A stretch of DNA of 64,000 nucleotides from Halorubrum lacusprofundi ATCC 49239 (GCF_000022205.1 NC_012029.1:992001-1056000); one strand, 5' to 3'. Shown: positions 7,136 through 16,548, numbered from the stretch's first letter. Notes: generated by a model from the sequence alone, not told the origin. Made by a program: numbers and translations.

Positions 7136-9901
7136 TCACTCAGCCGGCTCCACGCCCGTCACCTCGAACCGGGCGCCCCCGTCGCGACCCTCCGTGACCC
7201 GGACCGACCAGCCGTGGGCCGTCGCCACCTGTTCGACGATCCGGAGGCCGAAGCCGGTCCCCTCTCGCGAGGTCGAGTAACCGGCGTCGAACACCTCGTC
7301 GCGGTTCGCTTCCGGGATCCCGGGCCCGTCGTCCTCGACGAAGAACCCGACCTCGTCGCTCGTCTCGGTCACGGACCCGTTTTCGCTGCCGTTTCTGTTC
7401 CCGCCGAGAGCGCCGACAGTGATCAACACGTCGTCGCCGCCGTGTTCGACCGCGTTCCGCACCAGATTCTCGACGAGCTGTCTGAAGCGGCTCTCGTCGG
7501 CCCGGAGCCACAGGTCCTCCTCGACGGCCAGCGTCGCATTCGCGGTCTCGACCGTCTCCCAGCAGGACTCGACGACGACCGAGAGCCGGACCGACTCCGT
7601 CTCGCTCACCCGCTCGCCCTCGCGAGCGAGCGTGAGCAGGTCGGCGATCAGCGTGTCCATCCGCTCGTGGGCGCGCGCGGCGGCGTCGAGGTTCTCACTG
7701 TCACACTCGTCGCGAGCCAGCTGTACCCGTCCCTGCGCCACGTTCAGCGGGTTCCGGAGGTCGTGAGAGACGACGCTGGCGAACTCCGCGAGCCGATCGT
7801 TCTGTCGCTCCAGTTCCGCGCTCCGATCGTGGAGACGGCTGGTCCGCGCAGCCGCGTTGAGCGCCGTCTCGGCTGCCGTCGCGAGGATCTGTGCGAGATG
7901 CTCGTCGGTCCCGTCGAACACGCCGGGCTCGGTCTCGCCGACAGAGATGGTTCCGTGCTCGCCGACGGGGAGGATCATCAGGCTCCGGAGCCCCGTTCCA
8001 GTGTCGAGCGCGCCCGCCGTCTCGATGTCGTCGTACATCCGGGGTTCGCCCGCCTCGAACGCCTCCCAGTTGAGACTCCCGCCGTCAGGGGTGAACACCT
8101 TCCGCACGGGCAATACCTCTTTGACCCCCTCCGAGACCGCGACGGGGACGAGCCCGCCGGCGTCCTCGTCAGACAGCCGAACGGTGACCACGGAGAACCC
8201 GAGCACCTCGACGACGCGCTCGGCGATCTCCTTCGGGGAGTCAGCCTGGATGAGACTTCGGGTCGCGTCGTGGAGCCGCTCTAAGCTGGTCTCGCGAGCA
8301 ACCCGGTCTAACGCGGCTTCGAGATGGTTCGCGAGGATCTCCGCGATGAGCACGTCAGTCTCGGTGAACGCGTGCGGCTCCGACGAGGAGATGACGAACA
8401 GCCCGTGGTCGCCGATCGGATGGAGCACGATGCTCTGGGCGGGCGTCTCCTCGTCGAGACGATCGTACGCCGACAGGTCGCCGACGGAGAGCGGCTCGTC
8501 GCCGCTGTACGCGTCCCACGCGAGGGCCGCGCGCGACCCGGGCGGGGAGTCCCGATCGTAGGAGGGCTGTTCGTCGAAGAACGACGGCACCGACTCGGCG
8601 AGCGCGGCGGGTTCGAGCGCATCGCCCGCCTCGTTCACCAGGTGGATCCCGCTCAGCCCCGCACCGACGATTTCGTCCGCGGCGTCGACGGCCAGCTGCG
8701 TCGTCTCCGCGACTGTTCGCGTGTAATTGAGGTCCCGCGTCCACTCGCGGAGCCGCGACAGCTTCTCCTCGCGCTGCTTCCGCTCGGAGATGTCGCGTGT
8801 GTTGATCACGAATCCGCTGACTCCGTGGTCGTCGAGGCGGTTACTCCCGACCGACTCCACCCACAGGTACCCTCCGTCCGCATCCGCGAGCCGGTATTCC
8901 ACCGTCGGGTTCGGCTCGTCGCCCGTGACCGACTGCGCGAACACCTCGACGACTCGCTCGCGGTCTTCCGGGTGGACGTACTCGAAGGCGTACTCACCGA
9001 CCAGGTCCGCCGGGTCGTGGCCGAGGATCCGCTCCACCGAGGGGCTCGCGTACTGGAACGTCCCGTTCGCGTCGAGCGCGGTGACGATGTCGCTGGAGCG
9101 CTCGACGAACGCGCGGTGTCGCTCGCGTTCTGTCACGTCCCGGATGATGCCGACGAACCGTCGCTCGCCGTCCTCCTCGAACTCCCCGAAAGATATCGAC
9201 AGGGGGATCTCACGGCCGTCCCAGTGCTTCCCGGGAAATTCGGCCGCCGACCAGTCTATCGAGCGCTTCTCGGTCGCGCAGTACCGCTCGACAGCCTCAC
9301 GGTGCGCCTCGCGCTTCCGCTCCGGCATCAGCGTTGCCAGCGGCTCGCCTTCGACCTCCGCGGGCGCGTAGCCGAACAGCCGCTCGACGGCCGGGTTCGC
9401 GAACCGAATTCGGCTGTCGCCGTCGATGGTGAGGATGGCGTCCATCGAGTGATCGGTGATCGCCCGCAGGTGGGCCTGTGTCCGGTCGGCCTCGCGCTCG
9501 ATCCGGCGCTTCTCGGCTGCGTCGACGATGCGGTTCGCCAGAATCTCGTACTGCTCGGTTCCGCCGCCCTTCTGGAGGTAGTCCGTCACGCCCGCGGAGA
9601 TGGCCTCGCTGGCGACCGACTCCGACCCCTTCCCGGTGTAGAGGATGAAGGGGAGATCCGGGTCGCGCTCCCGGACCGCCTCCAGGAACTCGATCCCGTT
9701 CGGTCCCGGCATGTCGTGGTCGGAGACGATACAGTCGACATTGGCGTCGAGGTCGAGATCGTCGAGGCGTTCGAGCCCTTCGGTGGCGTTTGAGACCGTC
9801 TCGACCGTGATTCGAGGATCCTCGCGTTCGAGGAACAACGCGGTGATATCCGCGAGATCCGGGTCGTCGTCGACGTGGAGCACGCGGATTCGGTCACCCA
9901 T
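7136..9901 (-). CDS. Cytoplasmic hybrid sensor kinase (REC-PAS-PAS-GAF-GAF-HisKA-HATPase)
   Basis: 921 residues with no membrane segments. Residues 1-120 are a receiver domain (HVDDDPDLADITALFLERED, phospho-Asp in CIVSDHDMPGPNG, Thr/Lys in FILYTGKGSE). Two PAS modules follow (about 145-260 and 265-375), ending in haloarchaeal linkers IIRDVTERERHRAF and RDISERKQREEKL. Then come two GAF-like modules (about 390-530 and 540-690), the latter of the bacterio-opsin activator type. The dimerisation helix SVVSHDLRNPLNVAQGRVQL carries the phospho-His. The HATPase region ends with FFVEDDGPGIPEANRDEVFD and GTGFGLRIVEQVATAHGW. The receiver at the N-terminus makes it a likely phosphorelay hub. Single gene; its input and partners are not visible. 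Confidence 0.9.
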   Translation of the reverse strand: MGDRIRVLHVDDDPDLADITALFLEREDPRITVETVSNATEGLERLDDLDLDANVDCIVSDHDMPGPNGIEFLEAVRERDPDLPFILYTGKGSESVASEAISAGVTDYLQKGGGTEQYEILANRIVDAAEKRRIEREADRTQAHLRAITDHSMDAILTIDGDSRIRFANPAVERLFGYAPAEVEGEPLATLMPERKREAHREAVERYCATEKRSIDWSAAEFPGKHWDGREIPLSISFGEFEEDGERRFVGIIRDVTERERHRAFVERSSDIVTALDANGTFQYASPSVERILGHDPADLVGEYAFEYVHPEDRERVVEVFAQSVTGDEPNPTVEYRLADADGGYLWVESVGSNRLDDHGVSGFVINTRDISERKQREEKLSRLREWTRDLNYTRTVAETTQLAVDAADEIVGAGLSGIHLVNEAGDALEPAALAESVPSFFDEQPSYDRDSPPGSRAALAWDAYSGDEPLSVGDLSAYDRLDEETPAQSIVLHPIGDHGLFVISSSEPHAFTETDVLIAEILANHLEAALDRVARETSLERLHDATRSLIQADSPKEIAERVVEVLGFSVVTVRLSDEDAGGLVPVAVSEGVKEVLPVRKVFTPDGGSLNWEAFEAGEPRMYDDIETAGALDTGTGLRSLMILPVGEHGTISVGETEPGVFDGTDEHLAQILATAAETALNAAARTSRLHDRSAELERQNDRLAEFASVVSHDLRNPLNVAQGRVQLARDECDSENLDAAARAHERMDTLIADLLTLAREGERVSETESVRLSVVVESCWETVETANATLAVEEDLWLRADESRFRQLVENLVRNAVEHGGDDVLITVGALGGNRNGSENGSVTETSDEVGFFVEDDGPGIPEANRDEVFDAGYSTSREGTGFGLRIVEQVATAHGWSVRVTEGRDGGARFEVTGVEPAE

Positions 9902-10034
9902 GGACTCGGGGTACTCGTGATGCCGGGATAACCGTTTGGACCGCTCGGGAGAGAACGTGACAGCAACAAAAAACGACGTGGCGCCGCGCGGTCGCGGCGG
10001 CGACCTACTTCTCCCCTCGCGGTCGAAAGACGGC

Positions 10035-10436
10035 CTACTCCCCGTCCGCCGGACGGAAGACGACGAGCGGCTCCCCGTCGGTCACGCGCTCCTCGACGCC
10101 GGGCGCGACCCGGTCACCGATCTCGACGGCGTCGGTCGCGGGATCAATCCCCCGCAGAACCCCCGTGAGCCGGACCGGTCCGAAGTCGGCGATGGCGTTC
10201 ACGTACGGGGTGTCGTCGGCGAACTGCGGGCCGGCGACGTGGACGACGCTGTACGTCTCGACGGTTCCGGTCTCGGCGAGGGCTTCCTCGGAGAGCGTCG
10301 CGGACCCGCATTCCGGGCACACCCGTCGCGGGGGGAGCGACCCGTGTCCGTCCGGACACACGAGGGCGTAGCCCTCGCCCTCCGCGAGGGCGTCGAGCCA
10401 CTCGTCGTAGGCCCCGTTGCTCGCGGGAGCGCTCAT
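10035..10436 (-). CDS. DUF35 OB-fold/zinc-ribbon protein, thiolase partner
   Basis: 133 residues. The N-terminal part has a rubredoxin-like zinc ribbon (LVCPDGHGSLPPRRVCPECG) and the remainder is an OB fold (VHVAGPQFADDTPYVNAIAD, GVEERVTDGEPLVVFRPADG). In archaea such proteins form complexes with SCP2-type thiolases and, where studied in methanogens, bridge acetoacetyl-CoA thiolase to HMG-CoA synthase so that the CoA thioester is channelled. The gene overlaps the upstream thiolase stop by 4 bases (ATGA), so translation is coupled and the two products probably form a complex. Confidence 0.88.
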   Translation of the reverse strand: MSAPASNGAYDEWLDALAEGEGYALVCPDGHGSLPPRRVCPECGSATLSEEALAETGTVETYSVVHVAGPQFADDTPYVNAIADFGPVRLTGVLRGIDPATDAVEIGDRVAPGVEERVTDGEPLVVFRPADGE

Positions 10437-11599
10437 TCCGCCACCTCCAGCACGTGGACGACCGCGCTGGCCACTGTCCCGCCGGCGTTGTGCGCGACGC
10501 CCACCTCGGCGTCGGCGACGTGGTCGCTGTTCGGGTGGTCACCTCGCAAGAGCCGAGTCAGCTCCGCGATCTGCGAACCGCCGGTCGCGCCGACCGGGTG
10601 GCCCTTCGCCTTCAGTCCGCCCGAGAGGTTCACGGGGAGGTCGCCGTCGGCGGTCGTGACCCCATTGCGGGCGGCCGAAATCCCCTCGCCGGGTTCGAAG
10701 AAGCCGAGCGACTCCAGCGCGAGCACCTCCGCGATGGTGAAGCAGTCGTGGACCTCCGCCACGTCGACGTCGTCGGGGCCGATCCCGGCGTCGGCGTAGG
10801 CCGCGTCGGCCGCGTCGTCGGCGGCGGGGGTGCGCGCGAGTTCCTCGCGGTCCGCGAGCGCCATCCGGTCGGTCCCCTGTCCGGTCCCCGTCACCGCGAC
10901 CGGGGCGTCCACGTCGTGCTCAGCCGCGTACTCCTCGGAGACGATCACGAGCGCGCTCGCGCCGTCGGTGATCGGGCAGGCGTCGTAGAGGTGGAGCGGC
11001 TCCGCGACAGGTGGGGCGTCCAACGCCTTCTCGACGGGCACTTCCTGGCGGTACTGAGCGTACTCGTTGGGGACCGCGTTCGCGTGGTTCTTCGAGGCGA
11101 TGTGGGCCAGATCCCGGCGGCTCCCGCCGTACGCGTCGAAGTAGGCGGTCGCCATCAGCGCGTACGCGCCGGGGAACGTCACTCCCGCTCGCACCTCGAA
11201 CAGGTCGTCGGCGGCGATAGCGAGCCCCTCGGTCACCTCGTCGGTTGGGAGGTTTGTCATGCGCTCCATCCCGCCGGCCAACACCACGTCGGCGTCGCCC
11301 GCGGCGACGGTCCGGACGGCCTCGCGCACCGCGACGCCGGCCGAGGCACACGCCTCCTCGTAGCGGGTCGAGGGGCAGTTCACGCCGGCCGCCTCGGCCA
11401 TCAGCGGCGCCTGATGGCCCTGGTGCTCGGCGAGTGAGCCCATGAAGTTCCCGTAGTTCAGTTCCTCTACGTCCTCGCGGGGAACCCCGGAATCTTCGAA
11501 CGCTCGTAGCGCGGCTGTCGCGAAGAGATCTCGGCCTGTCCGGTCCGGATGGCTCCCAAAGTGCGTAAGTCCGACCCCGGCGACGCGTACGTCAATCAT
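10433..11599 (-). CDS. SCP2-type thiolase (acetyl-CoA C-acyltransferase family)
   Basis: 388 residues, normal for the non-decarboxylating thiolases of archaea. Catalytic features are visible: the nucleophile Cys in RYEEACASAGVAVRE, the EVHDCFTIAEVLALESLG segment, the His of KGHPVGATGGSQIAE and the C-terminal VAHNAGGTVASAVVHV. It condenses or cleaves acyl-CoAs; with its DUF35 partner it could make acetoacetyl-CoA for the mevalonate route or act in fatty-acid or propionate-related breakdown. No HMG-CoA synthase lies alongside, so the pathway remains open. The gene is first in a two-gene operon. Confidence 0.9.
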   Translation of the reverse strand: MIDVRVAGVGLTHFGSHPDRTGRDLFATAALRAFEDSGVPREDVEELNYGNFMGSLAEHQGHQAPLMAEAAGVNCPSTRYEEACASAGVAVREAVRTVAAGDADVVLAGGMERMTNLPTDEVTEGLAIAADDLFEVRAGVTFPGAYALMATAYFDAYGGSRRDLAHIASKNHANAVPNEYAQYRQEVPVEKALDAPPVAEPLHLYDACPITDGASALVIVSEEYAAEHDVDAPVAVTGTGQGTDRMALADREELARTPAADDAADAAYADAGIGPDDVDVAEVHDCFTIAEVLALESLGFFEPGEGISAARNGVTTADGDLPVNLSGGLKAKGHPVGATGGSQIAELTRLLRGDHPNSDHVADAEVGVAHNAGGTVASAVVHVLEVAE

Positions 11600-11674
11600 A
11601 CACGAACAATAGTCGGGATCCGGTTTATCGGTGCCGGAAGCGGCGGAGAACTGTCAGTACCGAAGGATCCGAGA

Positions 11675-12427
11675 TTACCCGATGTAGCGCAGGTCGTCGT
11701 CCGGCACCGCCGGCCCGTCCTGCATCTCTTGGATCTTACCGACGACCTCCTCCATCTCCTCGGCGCGGTCCTCCAGGCTCTCGTAGTCGATGGAGAAGTC
11801 GAGGTGGTCCGCGAGCACTTCGAGCACCGCCCGAGCGCTCTTCGGATCGACGAGGTAGCCGCTCGTCTCACCCATCAGGCAGGCGGCGTCGAACCCGCGT
11901 CGACCGCCGAGCCCGAGCACGAGCCCGGAGACACCGACGATACCGCCGGCGGGCTCGTCTGGCCGGAACTCGACGCCGACGTCCTCCAGTCCCTCGATGA
12001 GGTCGCCGTCGGAGACCGCACCGAGCACGGTGTACTCCTCGACGAGCTCGCCGGTCGGCACGCCGCCGAGTGCGAACGCCCGGGTCGCGCCGAACTCCTC
12101 GGCGATGTCGAGGAACGTTGTGGTGAGTTTGTAGTGACCCGCGTTCGAGCCGGCCTGGTGATCGCCGGTCAACACGAGCAGGTCGGCGCCGTCGGTCTCG
12201 ACCGCGTGGAACTCCGCGCAGGTCAGCTCGGCGACGCCGTCGCCGTCGATGCTCACCTGCGGCGGGAACTCGGTGGAGTACACGCGGCGGACTAACTCAC
12301 CGTCGAACTCCTCTAATAAGTGTTCGGCCGCGAGCTTCCCCACATGGCCGACGCCCGGCAGTCCCTCGATGAGCACCGGGTCGTCGAGCTCCGGCGTGGC
12401 GACCTCGTCGATCTCGATGTCGTCCAT
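11675..12427 (-). CDS. PAC2 family protein (proteasome assembly chaperone-like)
   Basis: 250 residues. The start IEIDEVATPELDDPVLIEGL and PGVGHVGKLAAEHLLEEF plus the LVLTGDHQAGSNAGHYKL and GLVLGLGGRRGFDAACLMGE segments match the archaeal PAC2 family, related to eukaryotic proteasome-assembly chaperone 2. A coiled-coil-like acidic tail (YESLEDRAEEMEEVVGKIQE) is typical. Its exact role in archaea is not settled. It is the last gene of the rpl44e-rps27e-eif2a-nop10 cluster, an arrangement conserved widely in archaea. Confidence 0.9.
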   Translation of the reverse strand: MDDIEIDEVATPELDDPVLIEGLPGVGHVGKLAAEHLLEEFDGELVRRVYSTEFPPQVSIDGDGVAELTCAEFHAVETDGADLLVLTGDHQAGSNAGHYKLTTTFLDIAEEFGATRAFALGGVPTGELVEEYTVLGAVSDGDLIEGLEDVGVEFRPDEPAGGIVGVSGLVLGLGGRRGFDAACLMGETSGYLVDPKSARAVLEVLADHLDFSIDYESLEDRAEEMEEVVGKIQEMQDGPAVPDDDLRYIG

Positions 12428-12508
12428 ACCGGGTCCGTCCGGGCGGCGCTCACAAGAGGGTGGCTATTCCGGCGTCACGGGCGGGGATCTGCGCCGCCGA
12501 GGGTGACG

Positions 12509-12691
12509 CTACTCCGACGCCCGTCGCCGCACCCGGCGTCGGTACTCTCCGTAGGGGTCCTCGGGGCTGAACGGCGCCGGGGCGCTGTTCTCGGTCGGGC
12601 CGTCACACTCCGGGCAGCGGTCGCCGAGTGCGTACACCGGCCGGTCGTGGGTGGTCTCCCAGTTCGCGCAGACGCGGATGTCGGATTTCAC
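12509..12691 (-). CDS. nop10: H/ACA RNP protein Nop10
   Basis: 60 residues with the Nop10 signature: MKSDIRVCANWETTHDRPVY followed by CPECDGPTENSAPAPFSPED and a basic C-terminal helix PYGEYRRRVRRR. Nop10 joins Cbf5, L7Ae and Gar1 in the H/ACA particle that converts uridine to pseudouridine in rRNA. Archaeal Nop10 usually has two CxxC zinc pairs; here the first pair is reduced to one Cys (CANW), so zinc binding may be altered or lost. It lies between eif2a and the PAC2 gene. Confidence 0.95.
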   Translation of the reverse strand: MKSDIRVCANWETTHDRPVYALGDRCPECDGPTENSAPAPFSPEDPYGEYRRRVRRRASE

Positions 12692-12733
12692 GGGTTTCGA
12701 AGGTGGAGGGTGTAGAAAGCGGACCGCGAACGA

Positions 12734-13534
12734 CTACTCGTCGTCCTCGTGGCGGTCGCGGTGGAACCCACCGGAGCCGCCGGCGGCCTCGATGGCCTCG
12801 CGGGCGCGCGCCGCGGCGGCTTCGAGCTGGTCTTCCGCCGTCTTGTAGTTGGGCGCGCGGACCTTGATGCGGTACTCGGGCGAGCCGACGTAGCCGACCT
12901 CGAGGTCGACGCCGTCGGGGACCTCGCCGTTGCCCTCGGCCGCTTCGAGGGCTGCTTTCACATCGTCGACGCCGTTGGGGGCCGTGGACTCCAGATCGAC
13001 GTAGCCGGTCACGTCGACGTACGGGACCGAGACATTGTCGCGAGCGGCCGTGACGATCGCGTCGAGGGCGTCGTCGTCAATGTCGATCTCTTCGAGCGCC
13101 TCCTCGCCGCTGATCGCGGCCGCCTCGAAGGCGTCGTATAGGGAGTCGAACTCGACAAGCAGCGCGTTGGCGACCGCGGTGTAGCGGTCGTCGTCGACAT
13201 CCTCGCCGAGCGCGATCAGCATCCAGTTGTCGGCCTTTTGCGAGTTCTTCCAGTCCTGGATCTTGTCCTTACGCTGGTGTTCGTTGACGTCTTTGATCGA
13301 GAGATCGATCTGGTTCGCCGACTCGTCGACGTCGAGCACCTTCGCGACGACCGTCTGTCCCTCGCGGACGTGGTCGCGGACGTTCTTGATCCAGCCGGAG
13401 GCGACCTCGCTGATGTGACAGAGGCCGCGCTTGTCCTCGTACTCGTCGAGGTCGACGAAGACGCCGAAGTCGGCGATCTCGTCGACGTCGCCGACCACTA
13501 ACTCGCCGGGTTCGGGCCAGCCGCTGTACTTCAT
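12734..13534 (-). CDS. eif2a: Translation initiation factor aIF2 subunit alpha
   Basis: 266 residues, full length. The N-terminal S1 domain ([40 protein letters not shown]) is followed by the helical domain and a C-terminal alpha/beta domain ([20 protein letters not shown]). The alpha subunit contributes to initiator tRNA binding in the heterotrimeric aIF2. The gene follows rps27e by 18 bases and precedes nop10, the conserved archaeal order. Confidence 0.95.
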   Translation of the reverse strand: MKYSGWPEPGELVVGDVDEIADFGVFVDLDEYEDKRGLCHISEVASGWIKNVRDHVREGQTVVAKVLDVDESANQIDLSIKDVNEHQRKDKIQDWKNSQKADNWMLIALGEDVDDDRYTAVANALLVEFDSLYDAFEAAAISGEEALEEIDIDDDALDAIVTAARDNVSVPYVDVTGYVDLESTAPNGVDDVKAALEAAEGNGEVPDGVDLEVGYVGSPEYRIKVRAPNYKTAEDQLEAAAARAREAIEAAGGSGGFHRDRHEDDE

Positions 13535-13552
13535 ACGGGGGTGGTGAGGCGG

Positions 13553-13726
13553 TTACCGCGCCTCAACGGTTTCGACGATTTCGCCGTGGAACTCGGCCTC
13601 CCCGCCGGTCGGGGTCGCGAGCGTCGTGCCGCAGACCGCACACGACACCACGGAGGAGGCTTTGCCGAAGACGACCTGTTCGTTCTCGCAGTCGCCGCAG
13701 GCGACGCGGTGGAAGCTTCCTGCCAT
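13553..13726 (-). CDS. rps27e: Small-subunit ribosomal protein eS27 (S27e)
   Basis: 57 residues: MAGSFHRVACGDCENEQVVF then GKASSVVSCAVCGTTLATPT. Four cysteines (10, 13, 29, 32) form the zinc ribbon of S27e. The start ATG is 2 bases after the rpl44e stop, and aIF2-alpha follows, matching the conserved archaeal order rpl44e-rps27e-eif2a. Length and motifs fit the family well. Confidence 0.95.
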   Translation of the reverse strand: MAGSFHRVACGDCENEQVVFGKASSVVSCAVCGTTLATPTGGEAEFHGEIVETVEAR

Positions 13727-13728
13727 GC

Positions 13729-14010
13729 TTACTCCTGGAACGTGAGCCGGCCGGCGCGCCAGCCCTTGCGCATGTGGGCCTTGCCGCAGTCGCCGCAGCG
13801 GTACTTCAGGTGGGTCTTCTTGGTCGGCTTGTCGCCACCAGGCACCTTCGAGTACCCGCCGGCGTTGCCGATCGTCGCGAGCGCGCGGCGTCGCTGGCGC
13901 GCGTCGCGTTTCATTCCGGTCGCCCGACCCGATCGAACCTTCTCCACTTCGTGCTCCTGGTGGGAGTCACAGTTGGGACAGTACGTGTTGAAACGACGTG
14001 GCATTTCCAT
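13729..14010 (-). CDS. rpl44e: Large-subunit ribosomal protein eL42 (L44e)
   Basis: 93 residues starting [20 protein letters not shown]. Two zinc pairs are visible (CPNC near the start and CGDC near residue 72), and the basic middle [20 protein letters not shown] and [20 protein letters not shown] are diagnostic for L44e, which sits near the ribosomal E site. First gene of the operon continuing with rps27e, eif2a, nop10 and the PAC2 gene. The minus-strand promoter lies in the short gap before the cyclase stop at 14094. Confidence 0.95.
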   Translation of the reverse strand: MEMPRRFNTYCPNCDSHQEHEVEKVRSGRATGMKRDARQRRRALATIGNAGGYSKVPGGDKPTKKTHLKYRCGDCGKAHMRKGWRAGRLTFQE

Positions 14011-14093
14011 GGATATCGACCTTGAGTCGCGATTCGTCGCCGACGCTTAAAACGGGTTTGGTCTGTCTCGCGCGCGGCGGCACGCCACCTCTG

Positions 14094-14768
14094 TCACCCC
14101 TCCCACTCCGCGACCGCTCGCACCGGCGACCCGTCTGCCCCCCGGAGGCGGAGCGGGAAGGCGTACAGCCGGAATCCCGCGGGGAGCCCGTCGAGCCCGC
14201 ACAGGTTCTCCACGATCGGCAGCGAATCGCTTAAAAGGGCGTCGTGAGCGGGGGTGCCCTCGGGCTCGGTCTCGCGGGAGGGACCGGTCGTCTTCGCTGA
14301 CCCGGGCGGCGTCGGATCCGGGCCGAACGTGTCGAGCCCGACACCAACACCGAGCTTCTGGCACCGCCGCGCGGCCCCCGCGGTCAGGTACGGGTGGTCG
14401 CGGTACCGATCGGTCCCCCAGTGGGCCGCCCAGCCGGTTCGGAAGACGAGGAGGTCGACCGCGGGGTCGAGGACGTTCGGTTCGGGAAGCTCTTCGGCCG
14501 TGATTGCCTCTCGCGGCTCCAGCGGCCGAAGATCGACGAGGCGCGCGTCGAACGCGAACTCGCCCACCGCTCGCTCGTCGATCGACTCCCCCTCGGGGAG
14601 CGTGTGCCGCGGCGCGTCCACGTGGGTCCCGGCGTGAGTCCCGGTCCGGAGTTCGCTCGTCGCGTAACCGTCCTCCTCGTGGGTCGCGTCGGGCGCGAGC
14701 GTCACGTCGGGGTCGCCGGGGTACGTCGGCATCCCCGTCTCGATCGGCCGCGAGAGATCGCGGAACAC
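14094..14768 (-). CDS. Cyclase/kynurenine formamidase-like metal hydrolase
   Basis: 224 residues of the cyclase superfamily. The start FRDLSRPIETGMPTYPGDPD and the metal-site motif GTHAGTHVDAPRHTLPEGES (HxGTHxDxPxH) are clear. Family members hydrolyse N-formylkynurenine, isatin or similar amides using zinc or manganese, and some are uncharacterised. No tryptophan-catabolic gene lies next to it. It is followed on the same strand by ribosomal genes 83 bases downstream and preceded by the methylmalonyl-CoA epimerase stop 60 bases upstream. Confidence 0.85.
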   Translation of the reverse strand: MFRDLSRPIETGMPTYPGDPDVTLAPDATHEEDGYATSELRTGTHAGTHVDAPRHTLPEGESIDERAVGEFAFDARLVDLRPLEPREAITAEELPEPNVLDPAVDLLVFRTGWAAHWGTDRYRDHPYLTAGAARRCQKLGVGVGLDTFGPDPTPPGSAKTTGPSRETEPEGTPAHDALLSDSLPIVENLCGLDGLPAGFRLYAFPLRLRGADGSPVRAVAEWEG

Positions 14769-14828
14769 GGTCGGCGGTCGGCTCGCCGTGCGGTTAAATC
14801 GGTCGCCGTCTCCGGATGTAGGCCTCCT

Positions 14829-15215
14829 TCAGTGTTCGACGAACTCCACGAGCACACCGCCCGTCGAGCGCGGGTGGAGGAACGCGACCTCGTGGCCCCA
14901 CGCCCCGGGACGCGGCTCCTCGTCGACGAGGTCGATCCCGAGATCGCGGGCGCGGTCGAGCGCGGCCGCGATGTCGTCGGTCGCGAGCGCGACGTGGTGG
15001 ATTCCCGGTCCCTCGCGGTCGAGATAGCCGGCGATCGCGCCGCCCGCGGTCGGTTCGAGCAGTTCGAAATAGCCGCCGTCGTCGAGTTCGAGGAAGACGA
15101 CCGACATCCCGTCGAACGTCTCCTCGTGGGCGACCGGCGCGTCGAGCAGGCCGTCGAACAGGTCGGCGAGGTCGGCGGCGTCGCGCGTCGCGACGCCGAC
15201 GTGGTCAAATCGCAT
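14829..15215 (-). CDS. mce: Methylmalonyl-CoA epimerase
   Basis: 128 residues from ATG 15215 (MRFDHVGVATRDAADLADLF); the frame is open further upstream but the VOC fold begins here. Features: LLDAPVAHEETFDGMSVVFL, GIHHVALATDDIAAALDRAR, and a C-terminal FLHPRSTGGVLVEFVEH, which is diagnostic for the epimerase. It interconverts (2R)- and (2S)-methylmalonyl-CoA so that the mutase can act. The mutase large chain is encoded 1.3 kb away at 16559-18235, supporting a shared propionyl-CoA or methylaspartate-cycle role. Confidence 0.92.
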   Translation of the reverse strand: MRFDHVGVATRDAADLADLFDGLLDAPVAHEETFDGMSVVFLELDDGGYFELLEPTAGGAIAGYLDREGPGIHHVALATDDIAAALDRARDLGIDLVDEEPRPGAWGHEVAFLHPRSTGGVLVEFVEH

Positions 15216-15301
15216 ACGCTCCGGATCGAGCGCCGCCAACTTATAAGGACCGAGCGGGGGATCGGCTCCGTCCAGATTCCCGCCGCGATCCAAAGATTTG
15301 G

Positions 15302-16141
15302 ATGCCAGCCGCGACAATTAGGCAAACGATTCCACCCGTGAGCGACTCAGAAACCGACGGGGCGACAGAGCAGATGACGTCGCGGAGCGTCCTCGACTCG
15401 TTACTCGAGAGCGGGCTCCACGAGATGAACCGAGAGCGTTCCGGGCTGCTACTCTCGGGGGTGTCGGCGGGGCTCGACATCGGGTTCGGCCCACTGATGA
15501 TGGCGGTGGTGTTGACGCTCTCGCCCGGGGGTTTCGGCGATCTCACGACCGAGCTGCTGTTGGCGAGCGTCTACTCCATCGGCTTCATGTTCGTCATCCT
15601 CGGCCGCTCGGAGCTGTTCACCGAACACACGACGCTGGCCGTGATCCCGGTCCTCGACCGGCAGGCGTCGTTCAAACAGTTGGGTCGGCTCTGGGGACTG
15701 GTGTACGTCGGGAACCTCGTCGGCGGGCTGCTCTTCACCCTGCTCGTGATCCTGTTGATGCCGGAGCTCGGCGTCGTCGACCCCCAGTCCTTCGAGACGA
15801 TCGCCCTGAAGCTCGTCGACCACGACCTCCCGTGGCTGTTCGTCGGCGGCGTCTTCGCCGGGTGGCTGATGGGGCTGCTGGCGTGGCTTGTGACGGCGGC
15901 CCAGGATACGACCGCCCGGATCCTCCTCGTGTTGATCGTCACCGGGACGATCGGGCTCCTGCACCTCCCGCACTCGATCGCGGGCAACGTCGAGGTGCTG
16001 TTCGGGCTGCTCGTCTCGCCCGCGATCACGCTGACGGACTACGCCGGCTTCCTCGTGCTGGCGACGCTCGGCAACGCCTTTGGTGGCGCGGTGTTCGTCG
16101 CGCTGCTGAAGTACGGCCACGTCGTCCGCGGCGCGGAGTGA
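15302..16141 (+). CDS. Formate/nitrite transporter (FNT) family channel
   Basis: 279 residues from ATG 15302, or 267 from GTG 15338 (SDSETDGATEQ), which is an equally plausible start. Six membrane helices with FNT features: HEMNRERSGLLLSGVSAGLD, the conserved GRSELFTEHTTLAVIPVLDR segment, YVGNLVGGLLFTLL and GNAFGGAVFVALLKYGHV. FNT channels move formate, nitrite, hydrosulfide or short acids as pentamers in the membrane. The substrate here is not determinable. It sits between methylmalonyl-CoA epimerase and mutase genes but on the opposite strand. Confidence 0.88.
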   Translation: MPAATIRQTIPPVSDSETDGATEQMTSRSVLDSLLESGLHEMNRERSGLLLSGVSAGLDIGFGPLMMAVVLTLSPGGFGDLTTELLLASVYSIGFMFVILGRSELFTEHTTLAVIPVLDRQASFKQLGRLWGLVYVGNLVGGLLFTLLVILLMPELGVVDPQSFETIALKLVDHDLPWLFVGGVFAGWLMGLLAWLVTAAQDTTARILLVLIVTGTIGLLHLPHSIAGNVEVLFGLLVSPAITLTDYAGFLVLATLGNAFGGAVFVALLKYGHVVRGAE

Positions 16142-16233
16142 GCACGACGACGCGGCCGGGAACACGAGCGGTCGGTACGGCGACGGCCGACTGTCGTCGA
16201 TAGTTAAGTCCCCGCCCGACGAATCGGGCCGGT

Positions 16234-16548
16234 ATGGAGCTCTCCAACACCGAGTCGATCGCCGGGAAGGAAGTGGTCGAGACGCTTGGCCTCGTCCGCG
16301 GGAACACGGTCCGCGCTCGCAACGTCGGCCGCGACATCACCCAAGGTCTCCGAAACCTCGCTGGCGGCGAGCTGAAAGGGTATACCGAGCTGATGACCGA
16401 CGCCCGCGATCAGGCGCAGGACCGCATGATCGAGGAGGCGGAGGCGCTCGGCGCCGACGGCGTGATCAACGTCCGGTTCACGACCTCCTCGATCGCCGAC
16501 AGCGGCGCGGAGATCCTCGCGTACGGGACCGCGGTGCGGCTGCGGTAG
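16234..16548 (+). CDS. YbjQ family heavy-metal-binding-domain protein
   Basis: 104 residues. MELSNTESIAGKEVVETLGL, VRARNVGRDITQGLRNLAGG, YTELMTDARDQAQDRMIEEA and GADGVINVRFTTSSIADSGA fit the YbjQ/UPF0145 family, small beta-rich proteins that form pentamers. The name heavy-metal-binding domain is historical and the function is unproven. Ends 10 bases before the convergent mutase stop codon. Confidence 0.9.
   Translation: MELSNTESIAGKEVVETLGLVRGNTVRARNVGRDITQGLRNLAGGELKGYTELMTDARDQAQDRMIEEAEALGADGVINVRFTTSSIADSGAEILAYGTAVRLR

Noticed and set aside
6616-7197. Protein of about 190 residues across repeat copy A
   Set aside because: The frame runs through palindromes, is Arg/Ser/Pro-rich, and has no counterpart in copy B.
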